Counted from the first letter of the stretch, positions 8,701-17,086 are shown. The stretch: DNA of 64,000 bases from Dasania phycosphaerae (GCF_026891035.1 NZ_JAPTGG010000001.1:186001-250000); one strand, 5' to 3'. Notes: generated from the letters alone by a model not told the origin. Program-made: numbers and translations.

Positions 8701-9998
8701 ACATTGATAATAAGCTGTGACAGTTGGTTAGAAATTTCGGTTATAAAGCTCTCTTCATAAGGGTGCCAACAATATGCACTGTCTTGCTTGGCTAAGGCAA
8801 TAACTGCCACGATATCTCCAGCCACGTATACACCGGTCTCTAGCACCGAACAAATAGTATTATCTTTGCTATTTTTAAAAATACTTTGGCATACATGCTT
8901 AGGGTTTTCAGAACCTGATCCTGAATGCCTAGTAATCAATTCACTAGCATGCCTTAAGGCCAATACGCTATTTACATCAACTTGATCAACAGCTATATAA
9001 CGCTGTTCTTTAATGGCGTAATGTGAATAAAGAGAAAAATTATTGTCACCCTGCTCTTTAACCCAATAGCTAACTGTATCGACATTAAAATAGTCAGCCA
9101 CAGCAGCCATTAAATGCTGCAAGGCTTCAGCATAATAGCCCTGCCTAAATGACGCTTGATTCACCAACTGCATAATCAAGCTTTGCTGCTGCTTATCTCT
9201 TTGTTTTTGTAGTTCAAAATCTTCGGTTAACTGTCTATAGCGCTCATTTCTTAGCAGCTCTGTAATAATGCCAGCAACATGGCTATGAAAAGTGATTTCA
9301 TCGCTAGACCAGGTATGGGAAACCTTGCAGTGCTCGCTACTTACCAAACCAATGATCTCGCCATCTAAAGTAATAGGGCTGTCTAGGGTGGAGGTAATAC
9401 CATAACGCCTTATTTCCTCCGCAAACTCGTGTTTATCTAACTGAATATTGGTATCACCTTGTTCAACTAATACCCTGGATCTTAATAATTCATCAAAAAA
9501 ATCGGGATAATCTTGCTTGCGATAGTTATCTTCAAGATCGTGCTTATTCTTACTCAAGTTATATTCATCTTGTGCAATCAACAGATCCTTTTCTTGGTTA
9601 AAAAACCACACACCATTGTGCTCAGTAGCTAACACTTCTGCTAAAGCTTCGGTGATTAAAGGTATACCTTGCTGAGTATTGCCAGATTTAATATCAGGGT
9701 GTTGGCTTAAGCGTTTGAGCACTTCGGATTGCTGCTTTTCTCGTTGCTGCTGCTTGCGCTTGGGGCTATCAGAAAGATTAAACTCTAGGTCTAGGGCATG
9801 TATGACTTGTAACACCTTGCCCATCTCTACGGTGGACTTACCGTTTTCCAGCTCAGATAAAAATCGCGTCCCCACACCACAAAGCTGCGACACTTCGGCC
9901 TGGGTCAGTTTTTTAGCTTTGCGAAAAGCTTGAATTTTGGCTCCAAACTCACTAAAAAATTGATCACTCTCTACAATGACGGAGCTAGATACTTTCAT
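5712..9998 (-). CDS. XRE/HipB-type HTH with five GAF, two PAS and a GGDEF domain
   Basis: Soluble 1428-residue putative diguanylate cyclase. An XRE helix-turn-helix at residues 15-75 (LTQAEVSQLCGVGTRFLSEL) resembles HipB/Y4mF antitoxins. Five GAF-like units follow at roughly 93-250, 280-430, 460-617, 645-800 and 825-985. Units 1, 3, 4 and 5 share a repeated pattern of a hydrophobic SxxDxxI, then GxxxGLxxxEH, then WxxDEI, suggesting internal duplication; unit 2 is more divergent. PAS domains lie at 1007-1135 and 1133-1260, and GGDEF at about 1260-1425 with DTLTGLENR and an intact GGDEF near residue 1335. The usual RxxD inhibitory site before GGDEF is absent (Gly in place of Arg). No membrane segment is seen. 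A 12-base palindrome sits just upstream of the start. Confidence 0.88.
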   Translation of the reverse strand: MKVSSSVIVESDQFFSEFGAKIQAFRKAKKLTQAEVSQLCGVGTRFLSELENGKSTVEMGKVLQVIHALDLEFNLSDSPKRKQQQREKQQSEVLKRLSQHPDIKSGNTQQGIPLITEALAEVLATEHNGVWFFNQEKDLLIAQDEYNLSKNKHDLEDNYRKQDYPDFFDELLRSRVLVEQGDTNIQLDKHEFAEEIRRYGITSTLDSPITLDGEIIGLVSSEHCKVSHTWSSDEITFHSHVAGIITELLRNERYRQLTEDFELQKQRDKQQQSLIMQLVNQASFRQGYYAEALQHLMAAVADYFNVDTVSYWVKEQGDNNFSLYSHYAIKEQRYIAVDQVDVNSVLALRHASELITRHSGSGSENPKHVCQSIFKNSKDNTICSVLETGVYVAGDIVAVIALAKQDSAYCWHPYEESFITEISNQLSQLIINVKLKENERRANEKLIYASNLQRVVSDLSIDSRIVDASKFDEAVRYINEVVATALSLEGCGVWLIGDKSEILHNVDYYQRSENRHYIDDSYSREQYPCFFEAIEKEKTVAADDARNDKRTFEFLEKEQLVYGISSSMDSAIRLQGKTAGILNVEHYGEIRHWTVDEIAFHGAVADIIGFMLVNRDYRQRELEERQRLEQEAKRISRLQMQNTIITDIAVSKTLADGDVSEVIKAVCEKAVSVLQCQRSEIWWLAENDDDVINIAQGYDVERQYYDTDRSYCLKDSQGYYDLLTSGRQIVFDNSDRHAKDKKYFSEILEDKSVLAGIDVAIRVRGETVGLLSVEHCKTDRIWQEDEIAFVFSLSDQITQALMNKESIEEDAKIQQSRERLSKNQEVIVKLATHEDVINGNLQNVADLITRQAAIQLNIYNTGIWMFDYEAKRAWLLSSYVLEGDYYEEDLQQFSHGADFNDEFYTELRRRRTVAIEDTLNDPLAKSFSELFYIPENISSSLESAIRVQGKMVGAINLDHRGDTRQWTNEEIAMCGGLADVMAHAIMNNERKNSQQRYKELAEKREEMDAIINGSRFVVVEWGEGDNSPIDFVSDNICQFGYLPEDFYEDKNLYRKIINPEDYQYNLDIINSVEELRGDDEYTIEYRIITKTGEWRWIEERTKIYRDTQGEVSHYHGVLCDITERKESAHKLLMLSNAVEHSASGVFIVDNKMLVEYVNPTLTNMTGYAEQELLGTEIYKIKVTDRTLANLSLMFEAVEQQQSWHGELEICSKSGDKVWGLISMSPIRDDMGKLTHYVAVCEDITEHKNHQSQMEQLAYYDTLTGLENRRLFKDNLTHLLVSSIENNNSFALLFLDLDRFKMINDTLGHDAGDQLLVNVSERLLSCIGADDSVARLGGDEFTIILGNTQAKEEGSVAAVATRIIEQLSKPMVLSGEEVAVTVSIGITQYPGGGKDVSELMKNADIAMYKAKSLGRNTFQFYNPDLKPQA

Positions 9999-10044
9999 AA
10001 AATGGCGACTCTAAAACTAAACAATGTGGCGCTAAGGGCTACTT

Positions 10045-10056
10045 TCCCGTACGGGA
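10045..10056. promoter_or_regulatory. Palindromic operator candidate upstream of the HTH-GGDEF gene
   Basis: TCCCGTACGGGA is a perfect 12-base palindrome 47 bases before the start codon at 9998. It lies in a TTTCC-N6-GGATA arrangement reminiscent of HipB-type operators, which are TATCC-N8-GGATA. It is a natural candidate for autoregulation by the encoded HTH. Confidence 0.5.
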
Positions 10057-10301
10057 TAATTCTCAGTGTAGCAGTATAAAACCACCCTGCAGCCCCTAAC
10101 CCGCAAAGAATCGGAATATAAACGCGTCAAAATACTCAAGTATGTTATTAAAATATCTCATAGCGACCACAACTCGCCGCCTATAGCGCTATTGACTAGC
10201 CTTAGCCTGTGGCTACTGCAGTAGCCTCAAACTCTGATTGCAATAAACACTGTGGCAAGGCAAGCTTTGTTAACCGCTTAAACATCAACCGGGTGCAAAC
10301 C

Positions 10302-11261
10302 ATGAGCGATATCAGTACCACTATTCAGGTCGGCCTAAGCGCATGCCTAGCCGGGCAAGAGGTGCGCTATAACGGCGGCCACAGCCAATCTAAATTATGT
10401 TTGCACACCCTGGCTCAGTATTTTGAATTCAAAACTTTTTGCCCCGAAGTCGCAGCGGGCTTTGGTACGCCCAGACCCACCATGCGGCTCACCGGTGACC
10501 CAGCCAATCCACGGCTGCAATTTAGTGACGATAGTCAGCAAGACCTCACCCAGCAGCTCAACCAGGGGTTTAGCGATAAGTTAGCGCAATTTAAAGATTT
10601 TGATGGCTATATCTTGATGAAGAACTCCCCCAGTTGCGGCCTAGAGCGCATCAAAATCTATCAAGCAAATGGCTACCCTCATAAGCAGCGTGGCCAAGGC
10701 CTGTTTACTGCCGCCCTGATCAAACGCTACCCCCTACTACCGGTAGAAGAAGAGGGCCGCTTGCATGACCCCCACTTAAAAGAAAATTTTATTTTACGGG
10801 TATACGCCCATCATTATTTTAAGCAAGAGGTACTGTCAGCCCCCGACCATCACGCCCTAATCCAGTTTCACAGCCGCTACAAATATATACTCATGGCCCA
10901 CAACCAAGAGCTATACCGAGAGTTAGGACGCATACTATCCAACGCTCAAGAAAGCGAAATCAACGCGCTCAGCCAGCAATACCTTAAGCTGTTTATGCAG
11001 GCACTCAGCAAGCCGGCCAGCCACAAAAATCACAGCAACACCTTATTACATATACTGGGTTATTTAAAAAAGACGGTTCCCTCAGAGGCCAGGCAAAATA
11101 TTGCTGAAGTCATACACAAGTACCGCCAAAATCAGCTGCCGCTTAGCACCCCCATTACCCTGCTCAAACATTACATAGAGCAATATGGTACTGACTATAT
11201 AAAAAGCCAGCGCTACTTTGAGCCCTACCCCGAGGCCCTGTGCCTGGCCAACCACTTATAA
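10302..11261 (+). CDS. DUF523 and DUF1722 two-domain protein (YbgA-like)
   Basis: 319-residue protein with an N-terminal DUF523 domain (about residues 8-150; SACLAGQEVRYNGGH, FCPEVAAG, KNSPSCGLERIKIY) and a C-terminal DUF1722/YbgA domain (about 180-315; FHSRYKYILMAHN, LLHILGYLKK, LPLSTPITLLKHY). The conserved cysteines of DUF523 are present. The ATG at 10302 is preferred because the family begins here; upstream codons from a GTG at 10209 do not resemble it. The photolyase gene follows 18 bases later, the same pairing as ybgA-phrB in Escherichia coli. The function is unknown but tied by context to light or DNA repair. Confidence 0.88.
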   Translation: MSDISTTIQVGLSACLAGQEVRYNGGHSQSKLCLHTLAQYFEFKTFCPEVAAGFGTPRPTMRLTGDPANPRLQFSDDSQQDLTQQLNQGFSDKLAQFKDFDGYILMKNSPSCGLERIKIYQANGYPHKQRGQGLFTAALIKRYPLLPVEEEGRLHDPHLKENFILRVYAHHYFKQEVLSAPDHHALIQFHSRYKYILMAHNQELYRELGRILSNAQESEINALSQQYLKLFMQALSKPASHKNHSNTLLHILGYLKKTVPSEARQNIAEVIHKYRQNQLPLSTPITLLKHYIEQYGTDYIKSQRYFEPYPEALCLANHL

Positions 11262-11279
11262 AAAAATACTGGATATTCA

Positions 11280-12692
11280 ATGCCACAAGCTCTAATCATC
11301 CATTGGTTCAGGCAGGATTTACGCCTAGCCGACAACCCTGCACTTGTTCACGCCGCGCAACTTGGCCAGGTGCTGCCTATATACATACTCGATGATGAAA
11401 ACGCAGCTGCCCAGCGCATAGCAGGGGCTGGCCGCTGCTGGCTGCACCACAGCCTCAACGCACTCAACCACAGCCTGCAAGGGCAGTTGCGGGTATATCG
11501 CGGTGATGCCAAAACCATTCTCAAGCAACTCTGTGATCAACATAAGGTAACAGCCGTATGTTGGAACCGCTGCTACGAACCCTGGCGCATAGGCCGCGAC
11601 CAAGCCATTAAACAATCGTTACAAGCTGCGGACATAGCCTGCCACAGTTTTAACGGCTCATTATTATGGGAGCCATGGCAGGTGCTAAAAGCCGATGCCA
11701 CCCCCTACAAAGTGTTTACGCCCTTTTACAAAAATGCCCGCCTAAACGGCCCCACTATACGTCAGCCCCTAGCAGCGCCCAAAGCACTCAAGCTGGCTAA
11801 AGGTAAATACAACGCCATCAGCATTCAGCAACTCAATTTATTGCCCGCCCACAGCTGGCATCAAGAGCTGCTCAAACATTGGCATATAGGTGAGGCCGCC
11901 GCACAAAAAACTCTGCAGCAATTTATTACTCAGGGTTTGGACGGCTATAAAGAGGGTAGAAACTTCCCCGCCCAAGCGCATGTGTCACGGCTATCGCCGC
12001 ATTTGCACTGGGGCGAAATCTCGCCACAACAAGCCTGGCATTACAGCCAATTAGCGGGGGACAACGAAGACATAGCCCATTTTCACAATGAGCTGGCCTG
12101 GCGCGATTTTTCCTATGGCCTGCTTTATCACTTCCCCGAATTACCGCAGCGCAACTGGCAAAGCAAATTTGACCATTTTGCCTGGCAGCATGACAGCCAA
12201 TTACTTAAAGCTTGGCAACAGGGCCAAACCGGCTACCCCATTATTGATGCCGGCATGCGCGAGCTATGGCAAACCGGCTATATGCACAACCGCGTGCGCA
12301 TGCTGGTGGGCTCATTTTTGGTTAAAAATCTGCTGATAGACTGGCGTCATGGCGAACAATGGTTTTGGCAAACCTTGGTGGATGCCGACCTAGCCAATAA
12401 CAGTGCCAGTTGGCAATGGGTAGCAGGCTGCGGTGCCGATGCGGCCCCCTACTTTCGTATTTTTAACCCGGTGACACAGGGTGAAAAATTTGATGGCGAC
12501 GGCAGCTACACCCGCCGCTTTGTACCCGAACTAGCCGCGCTACCCAATAAATACCTGCACAAACCCTGGCAGGCTCCCTTAGAGATACAACAACAGGCCG
12601 GGGTAAAACTCGGTGAAAATTACCCTCAACCTATAGTCGATTTAAAGCTTTCCCGCGAAAGAGCCTTGGCTAGCCTAAAAGCCCTGCCCTAA
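11280..12692 (+). CDS. phrB: Deoxyribodipyrimidine photolyase (CPD, class I)
   Basis: 470-residue light-driven repair enzyme that splits cyclobutane pyrimidine dimers using FADH and an antenna chromophore. The N-terminal alpha/beta domain begins with HWFRQDLRLADNPAL. The FAD-binding C-terminal region contains EGRNFPAQAHVSRLSPHLHWGEIS, NELAWRDFSYGL, and WQWVAGCGADAAPYFRIFNP with the GADAAPYFRIFNP signature of the class. The length is normal. It sits directly behind the DUF523-DUF1722 gene, probably in one transcript. Confidence 0.95.
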   Translation: MPQALIIHWFRQDLRLADNPALVHAAQLGQVLPIYILDDENAAAQRIAGAGRCWLHHSLNALNHSLQGQLRVYRGDAKTILKQLCDQHKVTAVCWNRCYEPWRIGRDQAIKQSLQAADIACHSFNGSLLWEPWQVLKADATPYKVFTPFYKNARLNGPTIRQPLAAPKALKLAKGKYNAISIQQLNLLPAHSWHQELLKHWHIGEAAAQKTLQQFITQGLDGYKEGRNFPAQAHVSRLSPHLHWGEISPQQAWHYSQLAGDNEDIAHFHNELAWRDFSYGLLYHFPELPQRNWQSKFDHFAWQHDSQLLKAWQQGQTGYPIIDAGMRELWQTGYMHNRVRMLVGSFLVKNLLIDWRHGEQWFWQTLVDADLANNSASWQWVAGCGADAAPYFRIFNPVTQGEKFDGDGSYTRRFVPELAALPNKYLHKPWQAPLEIQQQAGVKLGENYPQPIVDLKLSRERALASLKALP

Positions 12693-13198
12693 AGCCAGCT
12701 TTAAGCCCCCCCTTTTCTGCTCAAAAAACAAGCAAACCTAAACATGGGAAACTGCACGTTTCCCTTAAAAAGTCACAAAAACAACCATTTTTGCAGTCTT
12801 TTTTTATCATGATTTCAGCCCTACTGTTTCCAAACAGCTATTAATAGTGTGACTTTTTACTGCTTACGCCCACAAAAAACTCCCTGCACCTAGGTCGCAA
12901 TAGCCCTTTTGTTGTATTTTTCGGTTAATTTTCAACCAAAGCATGGCAACAATCACTATTCATATAATAAATAACGAACATTTGCATAAATTATAATGCT
13001 GTGTAATATCTGCTGCACTGTATTTTCGGGGAATCAATAAAACGCAATATAAACCCGTTGTTTTTTGCTGGGGACAATAGCCCTGCTTTTTTCTGCTAGA
13101 GTCGGTTCAGCTTAAATCAGGCAGTATAAAAAAAGATCAGCCCACCAAACTCTGGCTGGGCCATCCATAACAATTAAAAAAGAATTAAGGACAACTAC
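12693..13198. other. Long intergenic region before the acyl-CoA lyase operon
   Basis: 506 bases of AT-rich sequence without a supportable gene. It holds one perfect inverted repeat (GGGAAAC-TGCAC-GTTTCCC at 12746-12764), which lacks a T-run and may be an operator or a weak terminator. GGTT-N7-AACC at about 12925 is a possible LysR-type half-site pair. The promoter for the gene at 13199 should lie here but no convincing -35/-10 pair was found. Confidence 0.4.
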
Positions 13199-14158
13199 AT
13201 GGCTGTTAAAAATAGATTACACCGCAGTGAACTTGCCGTACCGGGTAGTAACCTACGCATGCTGGAAAAAGCACCTAGCTCCGGTGCCGATGTGGTATTT
13301 CTCGATTTAGAGGATGCCGTGGCCCCCGACGACAAAGAGCAGGCTCGCATTAACGTCATTAACGCCCTCAATAATTACGACTGGTCAAAATGCGCCGTAT
13401 CGGTACGCATAAACGGCCTGGACACTCACTACATGTACCGCGACCTAGTAGACGTAATGGAACAGGCCGGTGACAAGCTAGATACCATTTTAATCCCCAA
13501 GGTAGGCTCAGCCGCCGATGTGCACCTAGTAGCCACCCTGATGGAACAAATAGAAGCCGCCATGGGCTACCAACAGGTCAACATCCATGTGCTAATAGAA
13601 ACCGCCCAAGGCATGTACAACGTGGACGAAATCGCCGCCGCCTGCCCACAGCGCATGGAAGCCATGGTATTTGGCGTAGCCGATTACGCCGCTTCTATAC
13701 GCGCCCGCACCACCCAAATAGGCGGTGCCAATGCTAACTACCAAGTGCTCTCGGGCGAGCCCAACGACCCCAACCGCCAATACTTTTGGGGCGATCCTTG
13801 GCACTACGCTATTTCACGCATGGTAGTGGCCTGCCGTGCCAATGGCTTGCGCCCCATAGATGGCCCCTTTGGCGCTATAGACGACCCCGATGCCTTTAGA
13901 GCCGCCGCCCATGCCGCAGCCGCCCTAGGGGTAGAAGGCAAATGGGCTATACACCCCTCACAAATCGAATTAGCTAACGAAATCTATACCCCCAGCGACG
14001 CCGAGCTAACCCGCGCCACCCGCATTTTAGAAATGATGGAAGAAGCCGCTCGTGAGGGCAAAGGTGCCGTCACCCTGGATGGTCGCTTAATCGATGCCGC
14101 CTCCATACGCCAGGCCGAAGTGGTGGTGGCACAGCACCAGCAAATAGCTAATCGCTAA
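13199..14158 (+). CDS. HpcH/HpaI-CitE family acyl-CoA lyase (malyl/citramalyl-CoA lyase type)
   Basis: 319-residue TIM-barrel enzyme of the CitE/Mcl branch that cleaves or forms malyl-, methylmalyl- or citramalyl-CoA. Key segments are VFLDLEDAVAPDDKEQAR (metal and substrate region), VRINGLDTHYMYRDL, LIETAQGMYNVDEIA (catalytic Glu), MVFGVADYAAS and KWAIHPSQIELANEIY. The length matches the beta-methylmalyl-CoA lyase group. It is followed 83 bases later by a CaiB-type CoA transferase, the arrangement seen for mcl-mct of the 3-hydroxypropionate route and for itaconate-degrading clusters. The sequence alone does not separate these substrates. Confidence 0.85.
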   Translation: MAVKNRLHRSELAVPGSNLRMLEKAPSSGADVVFLDLEDAVAPDDKEQARINVINALNNYDWSKCAVSVRINGLDTHYMYRDLVDVMEQAGDKLDTILIPKVGSAADVHLVATLMEQIEAAMGYQQVNIHVLIETAQGMYNVDEIAAACPQRMEAMVFGVADYAASIRARTTQIGGANANYQVLSGEPNDPNRQYFWGDPWHYAISRMVVACRANGLRPIDGPFGAIDDPDAFRAAAHAAAALGVEGKWAIHPSQIELANEIYTPSDAELTRATRILEMMEEAAREGKGAVTLDGRLIDAASIRQAEVVVAQHQQIANR

Positions 14159-14241
14159 CACGCAGTAGCGTACTCGCCCAAATAATAAGTGACAAAGCTT
14201 GCCCCCCGCACTTTGTCACACACAACAAAGGGAGATACACC

Positions 14242-15510
14242 ATGTGTCGTTCCAAAACAGAGCTGGATGCCTTTATCGCCTCCCAGCGCTTATCGAATTG
14301 CTTTGAAGGCTTACCCCTACAAGGCAAACGGGTACTGGATATGTCTACCGTGATTGCAGCCCCCTACGCTGCCGCACTGTTAGGCGATGCCGGTGCCGAA
14401 GTATTAAAAATTGAAAACCCCAAAGCCCCCGATGGCCTACGCAGTTGGGGCACCATTAAAGAAAACGGCATAGAGCCCTATTACGCCGTAATCGGACGCA
14501 ACAAATTGCCGGTAACCGTGAACTTAAAAAACGAACACGGCAAGGCGCTATTTTTAGATTTGGTTAAGCAATCCGACGTGCTCATAGAAAATATGCGTGT
14601 AGGGGTAATGGAGCGCCTAGGCTTAACCCAGCAGGAATTGTTAGCAGTAAATCCTGGGCTAATCATCGCTAAAGTATCTGGCTACGGAACCAGCGGCCCC
14701 AACGCCGAACAACCCGGCTTTGGCACCTTAGCCGAAGCCTATAGCGGCTTTACCTATTTAAACGGCCACGCCGAAAGCGGCCCCACTAGCCCACCTAATG
14801 CGCTAGCGGATTTAACCACCGGCGTACATTTAGCCTTTGCTGTGAGCTTGGCATTGGCCAATCAAGAGCGTGGTGTTAAAGGCGGGCAGTTGATTGATAT
14901 TTCCTTGTACGAACCCTTGCTGGGCTATTTGGGCGGCGAGTTTTTACATTACAAACTAACTGGCGAAAACCCTGAACCCATAGGCAACGAGTTACGTGCC
15001 GCCTCGCCACGCAATAACTACCAAACCAAAGATGGCAAGTGGATAGCGCTATCCTGTTCCTCACAAAAACCTTGGGAGAAATTAGCCCAGGTTATGGGCC
15101 ATGACAATTTAATTAAAGACCCGCGTTTCCTCACCAATAACGAGCGCATAGAGCCCGCCAACCGCAAAGCACTTAATGGCATTATTCAAGACTGGCTAAA
15201 AAACCACACCAAAGCCGAAGCCCTAGAAATATGCCGCCGCGAAAATATTACCGCCGGCCCTATTATGGCAATGAGGGATATAGATGTGGATGAGCATATG
15301 CAACAGCGTGAATCTTTTATTACCCTAGAAGATCCCGCTACCGGTATAGCATTAAAATTCCCCAATGTACCGTTTCGCCTAACCGGCCAACCTACCCGTA
15401 TACGTTTTCCCGGCCTACCTCATGGCTCGGCTAATGACACGGTTTATAAAGAGTTATTGGGTTACAACGAGGGGCAGATTAGCGAACTGAAAGCGATGGG
15501 GGCGATTTGA
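14242..15510 (+). CDS. CaiB/BaiF family CoA transferase (mesaconyl- or itaconate-CoA transferase type)
   Basis: 422-residue family III CoA transferase. It shows the family opening GKRVLDMSTVIAAPYAAALLGDAGAEVLKIENP, the catalytic Asp in NALADLTTGVHLA, and the C-terminal FPNVPFRLTGQP. Family III enzymes move CoA between acids by an aspartyl-CoA thioester intermediate. A clear AAGGGAGA ribosome site precedes the ATG. Adjacent to the malyl/citramalyl-CoA lyase, it probably acts on a C4-C5 dicarboxylate such as mesaconate, citramalate or itaconate. An exact substrate is not assigned. A heptamer repeat array starts two bases after the stop codon. Confidence 0.85.
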   Translation: MCRSKTELDAFIASQRLSNCFEGLPLQGKRVLDMSTVIAAPYAAALLGDAGAEVLKIENPKAPDGLRSWGTIKENGIEPYYAVIGRNKLPVTVNLKNEHGKALFLDLVKQSDVLIENMRVGVMERLGLTQQELLAVNPGLIIAKVSGYGTSGPNAEQPGFGTLAEAYSGFTYLNGHAESGPTSPPNALADLTTGVHLAFAVSLALANQERGVKGGQLIDISLYEPLLGYLGGEFLHYKLTGENPEPIGNELRAASPRNNYQTKDGKWIALSCSSQKPWEKLAQVMGHDNLIKDPRFLTNNERIEPANRKALNGIIQDWLKNHTKAEALEICRRENITAGPIMAMRDIDVDEHMQQRESFITLEDPATGIALKFPNVPFRLTGQPTRIRFPGLPHGSANDTVYKELLGYNEGQISELKAMGAI

Positions 15511-15511
15511 A

Positions 15512-15574
15512 TTTCTAGTTTCTAGTTTCTAGTTTCTAGTTTCTAGTTTCTAGTTTCTAGTTTCTAGTTTCTAG
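15512..15574. repeat. Tandem heptamer array TTTCTAG, nine copies
   Basis: Nine uninterrupted, identical copies of TTTCTAG begin right behind the CoA transferase stop codon, then decay into TTTCAG. A related array (TCGCTAG) follows the GAPDH gene at 40916, and shorter TCTCTAG units occur near 56279 and 60885. Confidence 0.95.
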
Positions 15575-15613
15575 TTTCAGAAAATCATATCACCATCACT
15601 TTAAAAAGGTGTC

Positions 15614-15633
15614 ACTCCGGCGAAAGCCGGAGT
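15614..15633. repeat. REP-like palindrome
   Basis: ACTCCGGC-GAAA-GCCGGAGT forms a perfect eight-base-pair stem with a GAAA tetraloop. It resembles extragenic palindromes common in proteobacteria. It could also stop transcription from the CoA transferase operon, but no T-run follows. Confidence 0.6.
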
Positions 15634-15696
15634 CTAATTACAATGCGTTAATTTAAATATTCGGATATTTCAACTGAATTAGATGCTGGCTCGTTG

Positions 15697-15992
15697 CCCC
15701 ACTAGTGTCCGGTTAAATTACTATTTCGGTCATGCCGGGCTTCGACCCGGCATCCACGGAAACTGAAATATCCTAGCAGTCTTTAGCGTGTGATTAGAAT
15801 GCGCTATCAAAATAGTCATTTTTTTAAAATCTGTATTAAATACATGCCACGAACTTTGTAATCCTATGGGTACCGGCTCAAGGCCGGCACGACAGCCTGA
15901 AAGTGAGTCATAAATCTAATCGACGTGCATTCTATTCCCTATTTATAGTATCAAATACATACCATTACGATTTTAACCGGACACTAGTGGGG
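15697..15992. mobile_element. MITE-like element with 21-base terminal inverted repeats
   Basis: A 296-base non-coding element. The left end CCCCACTAGTGTCCGG and four further bases to TTAAA (15697-15717) is the perfect reverse complement of 15972-15992. The flanks carry a six-base direct repeat, TCGTTG, at 15691-15696 and 15993-15998, as expected for a target duplication. Inside are two GC-rich palindromes: TGCCGGG-N6-CCCGGCA at 15733-15752 and one near 15872-15889. No transposase fragment is visible. The element appears to have inserted into a REP-type sequence, since the right flank continues as CCCGGCATGAC. Confidence 0.75.
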
Positions 15993-16035
15993 TCGTTGCC
16001 CGGCATGACAAGCAGATATTATGCGTAGTCTCCCT

Positions 16036-16064
16036 GTAAACAAAGCGGTTGGTTTCACAACCGC
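16036..16064 (-). terminator. Rho-independent terminator for the FAH-family gene
   Basis: On the minus strand GCGGTTG-TGAAAC-CAACCGC (16064 to 16045) is followed by TTTGTTTAC. It lies about 60 bases beyond the stop codon of the FAH-family gene. Confidence 0.65.
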
Positions 16065-16124
16065 CACCTTGCTTAGCATTAGTAAAAAACCAAAAACAAA
16101 ACTAACAACTTAAAGATTTAGCCC

Positions 16125-17015
16125 TCAAGCAACCCTATTTACCAAAGGCTTAACCCCTGTCACCTCTACCACCACCTCGTCACCCGCTTTTAAATAGCGC
16201 GGCGGTGTAAAGCCCATACCCACACCTTCGGGCGTGCCCGTAGCAATAATGTCACCGGGCTGTAAAGTCATGCCTGCCGATAGGCACTCGATAATAGCGG
16301 GTATATCAAAGATCAAATGATCCAGGGTCGCCTGCTGGCGCAGCTCACCATTAATTGTGCACTTCACTGCTAACTGCTCGGCGCTGGGCATAGCACTGCG
16401 GTGTACTACCACCGGTCCCATGGGGCCAAAGCCATCTAAACTTTTAGCTTTAAAAAATTGCTTATGATTTTTTTGTAAATCTCTGGCTGTTACATCATTA
16501 AACGCGGTGTAACCAAACACATGCTGCCAGGCATCTTGTGCTTTAATATCGCGGCCGCCACGGCCTATGATAATGGCCAACTCGGCCTCGTAGTCTAATT
16601 TTTGGGTGTACTGCTCACTGGCGGGGATGGTATCTCCAGGGCCAATAACACAGCTGGGGGCCTTGGTAAAAATAATGGGGGATTCAGGCACGGCTGCCGA
16701 AGTTTTCATTTTTTGCGCCACCTCTTGCAGGTGGCCCAAATAGTTTTTCCCCAAACACATAATATTACGGGCGGGGTTGGCTATAGGTGCAATAAGGGTT
16801 GCCGATTCATAAGGCTGGCAGGCGATATTTTCTGCAGCAGCAGCCGTGGCGATATCCCAAACAGCTGCTGCGTGTTCATCATCTAAAGCTACTAATTGGC
16901 TTAATGTGCTGGCAGGTAATTGCCGCTGTAAATACTCAGCGGCAGCAGCGATATCTACTACTTGCTCACCCACCAATGCCGCTAACTGGCCCTGCGCTAA
17001 GCTAACAAACTTCAT
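16125..17015 (-). CDS. Fumarylacetoacetate hydrolase (FAHD1-like) family protein
   Basis: 296-residue FAH-family enzyme. The metal-binding and catalytic region is present: LGKNYLGHLQE, then SPIIFTKAPSCVIGPGD, KLDYEAELAIIIGRGGRDI, and GPMGPVVV, closing with GDIIATGTPEGVGMGF. Family members hydrolyse acylpyruvates, decarboxylate oxaloacetate or hydrate 2-hydroxydienoates; FAHD1-like proteins of this length are often oxaloacetate decarboxylases or acylpyruvases. A LysR gene lies 71 bases upstream on the same strand. It faces the lyase/transferase pair across the repeat region, so a role in the same dicarboxylate pathway is possible but unproved. Confidence 0.85.
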   Translation of the reverse strand: MKFVSLAQGQLAALVGEQVVDIAAAAEYLQRQLPASTLSQLVALDDEHAAAVWDIATAAAAENIACQPYESATLIAPIANPARNIMCLGKNYLGHLQEVAQKMKTSAAVPESPIIFTKAPSCVIGPGDTIPASEQYTQKLDYEAELAIIIGRGGRDIKAQDAWQHVFGYTAFNDVTARDLQKNHKQFFKAKSLDGFGPMGPVVVHRSAMPSAEQLAVKCTINGELRQQATLDHLIFDIPAIIECLSAGMTLQPGDIIATGTPEGVGMGFTPPRYLKAGDEVVVEVTGVKPLVNRVA

Positions 17016-17086
17016 AATGATTGATGCCCCGTAAGTCTAGCGATCAGCTTATAGAGCAAACTTAAATGATTAATTAATCAGCCGCT

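Noticed and set aside
12746..12764. Terminator after the photolyase gene
   Set aside because: The inverted repeat GGGAAAC-TGCAC-GTTTCCC is perfect but has no T-run; it is noted only as an unassigned palindrome.
15512..15574. CRISPR-like array
   Set aside because: The seven-base units are directly adjacent with no spacers, and no cas genes are near. The same holds for the array at 40916-41027.
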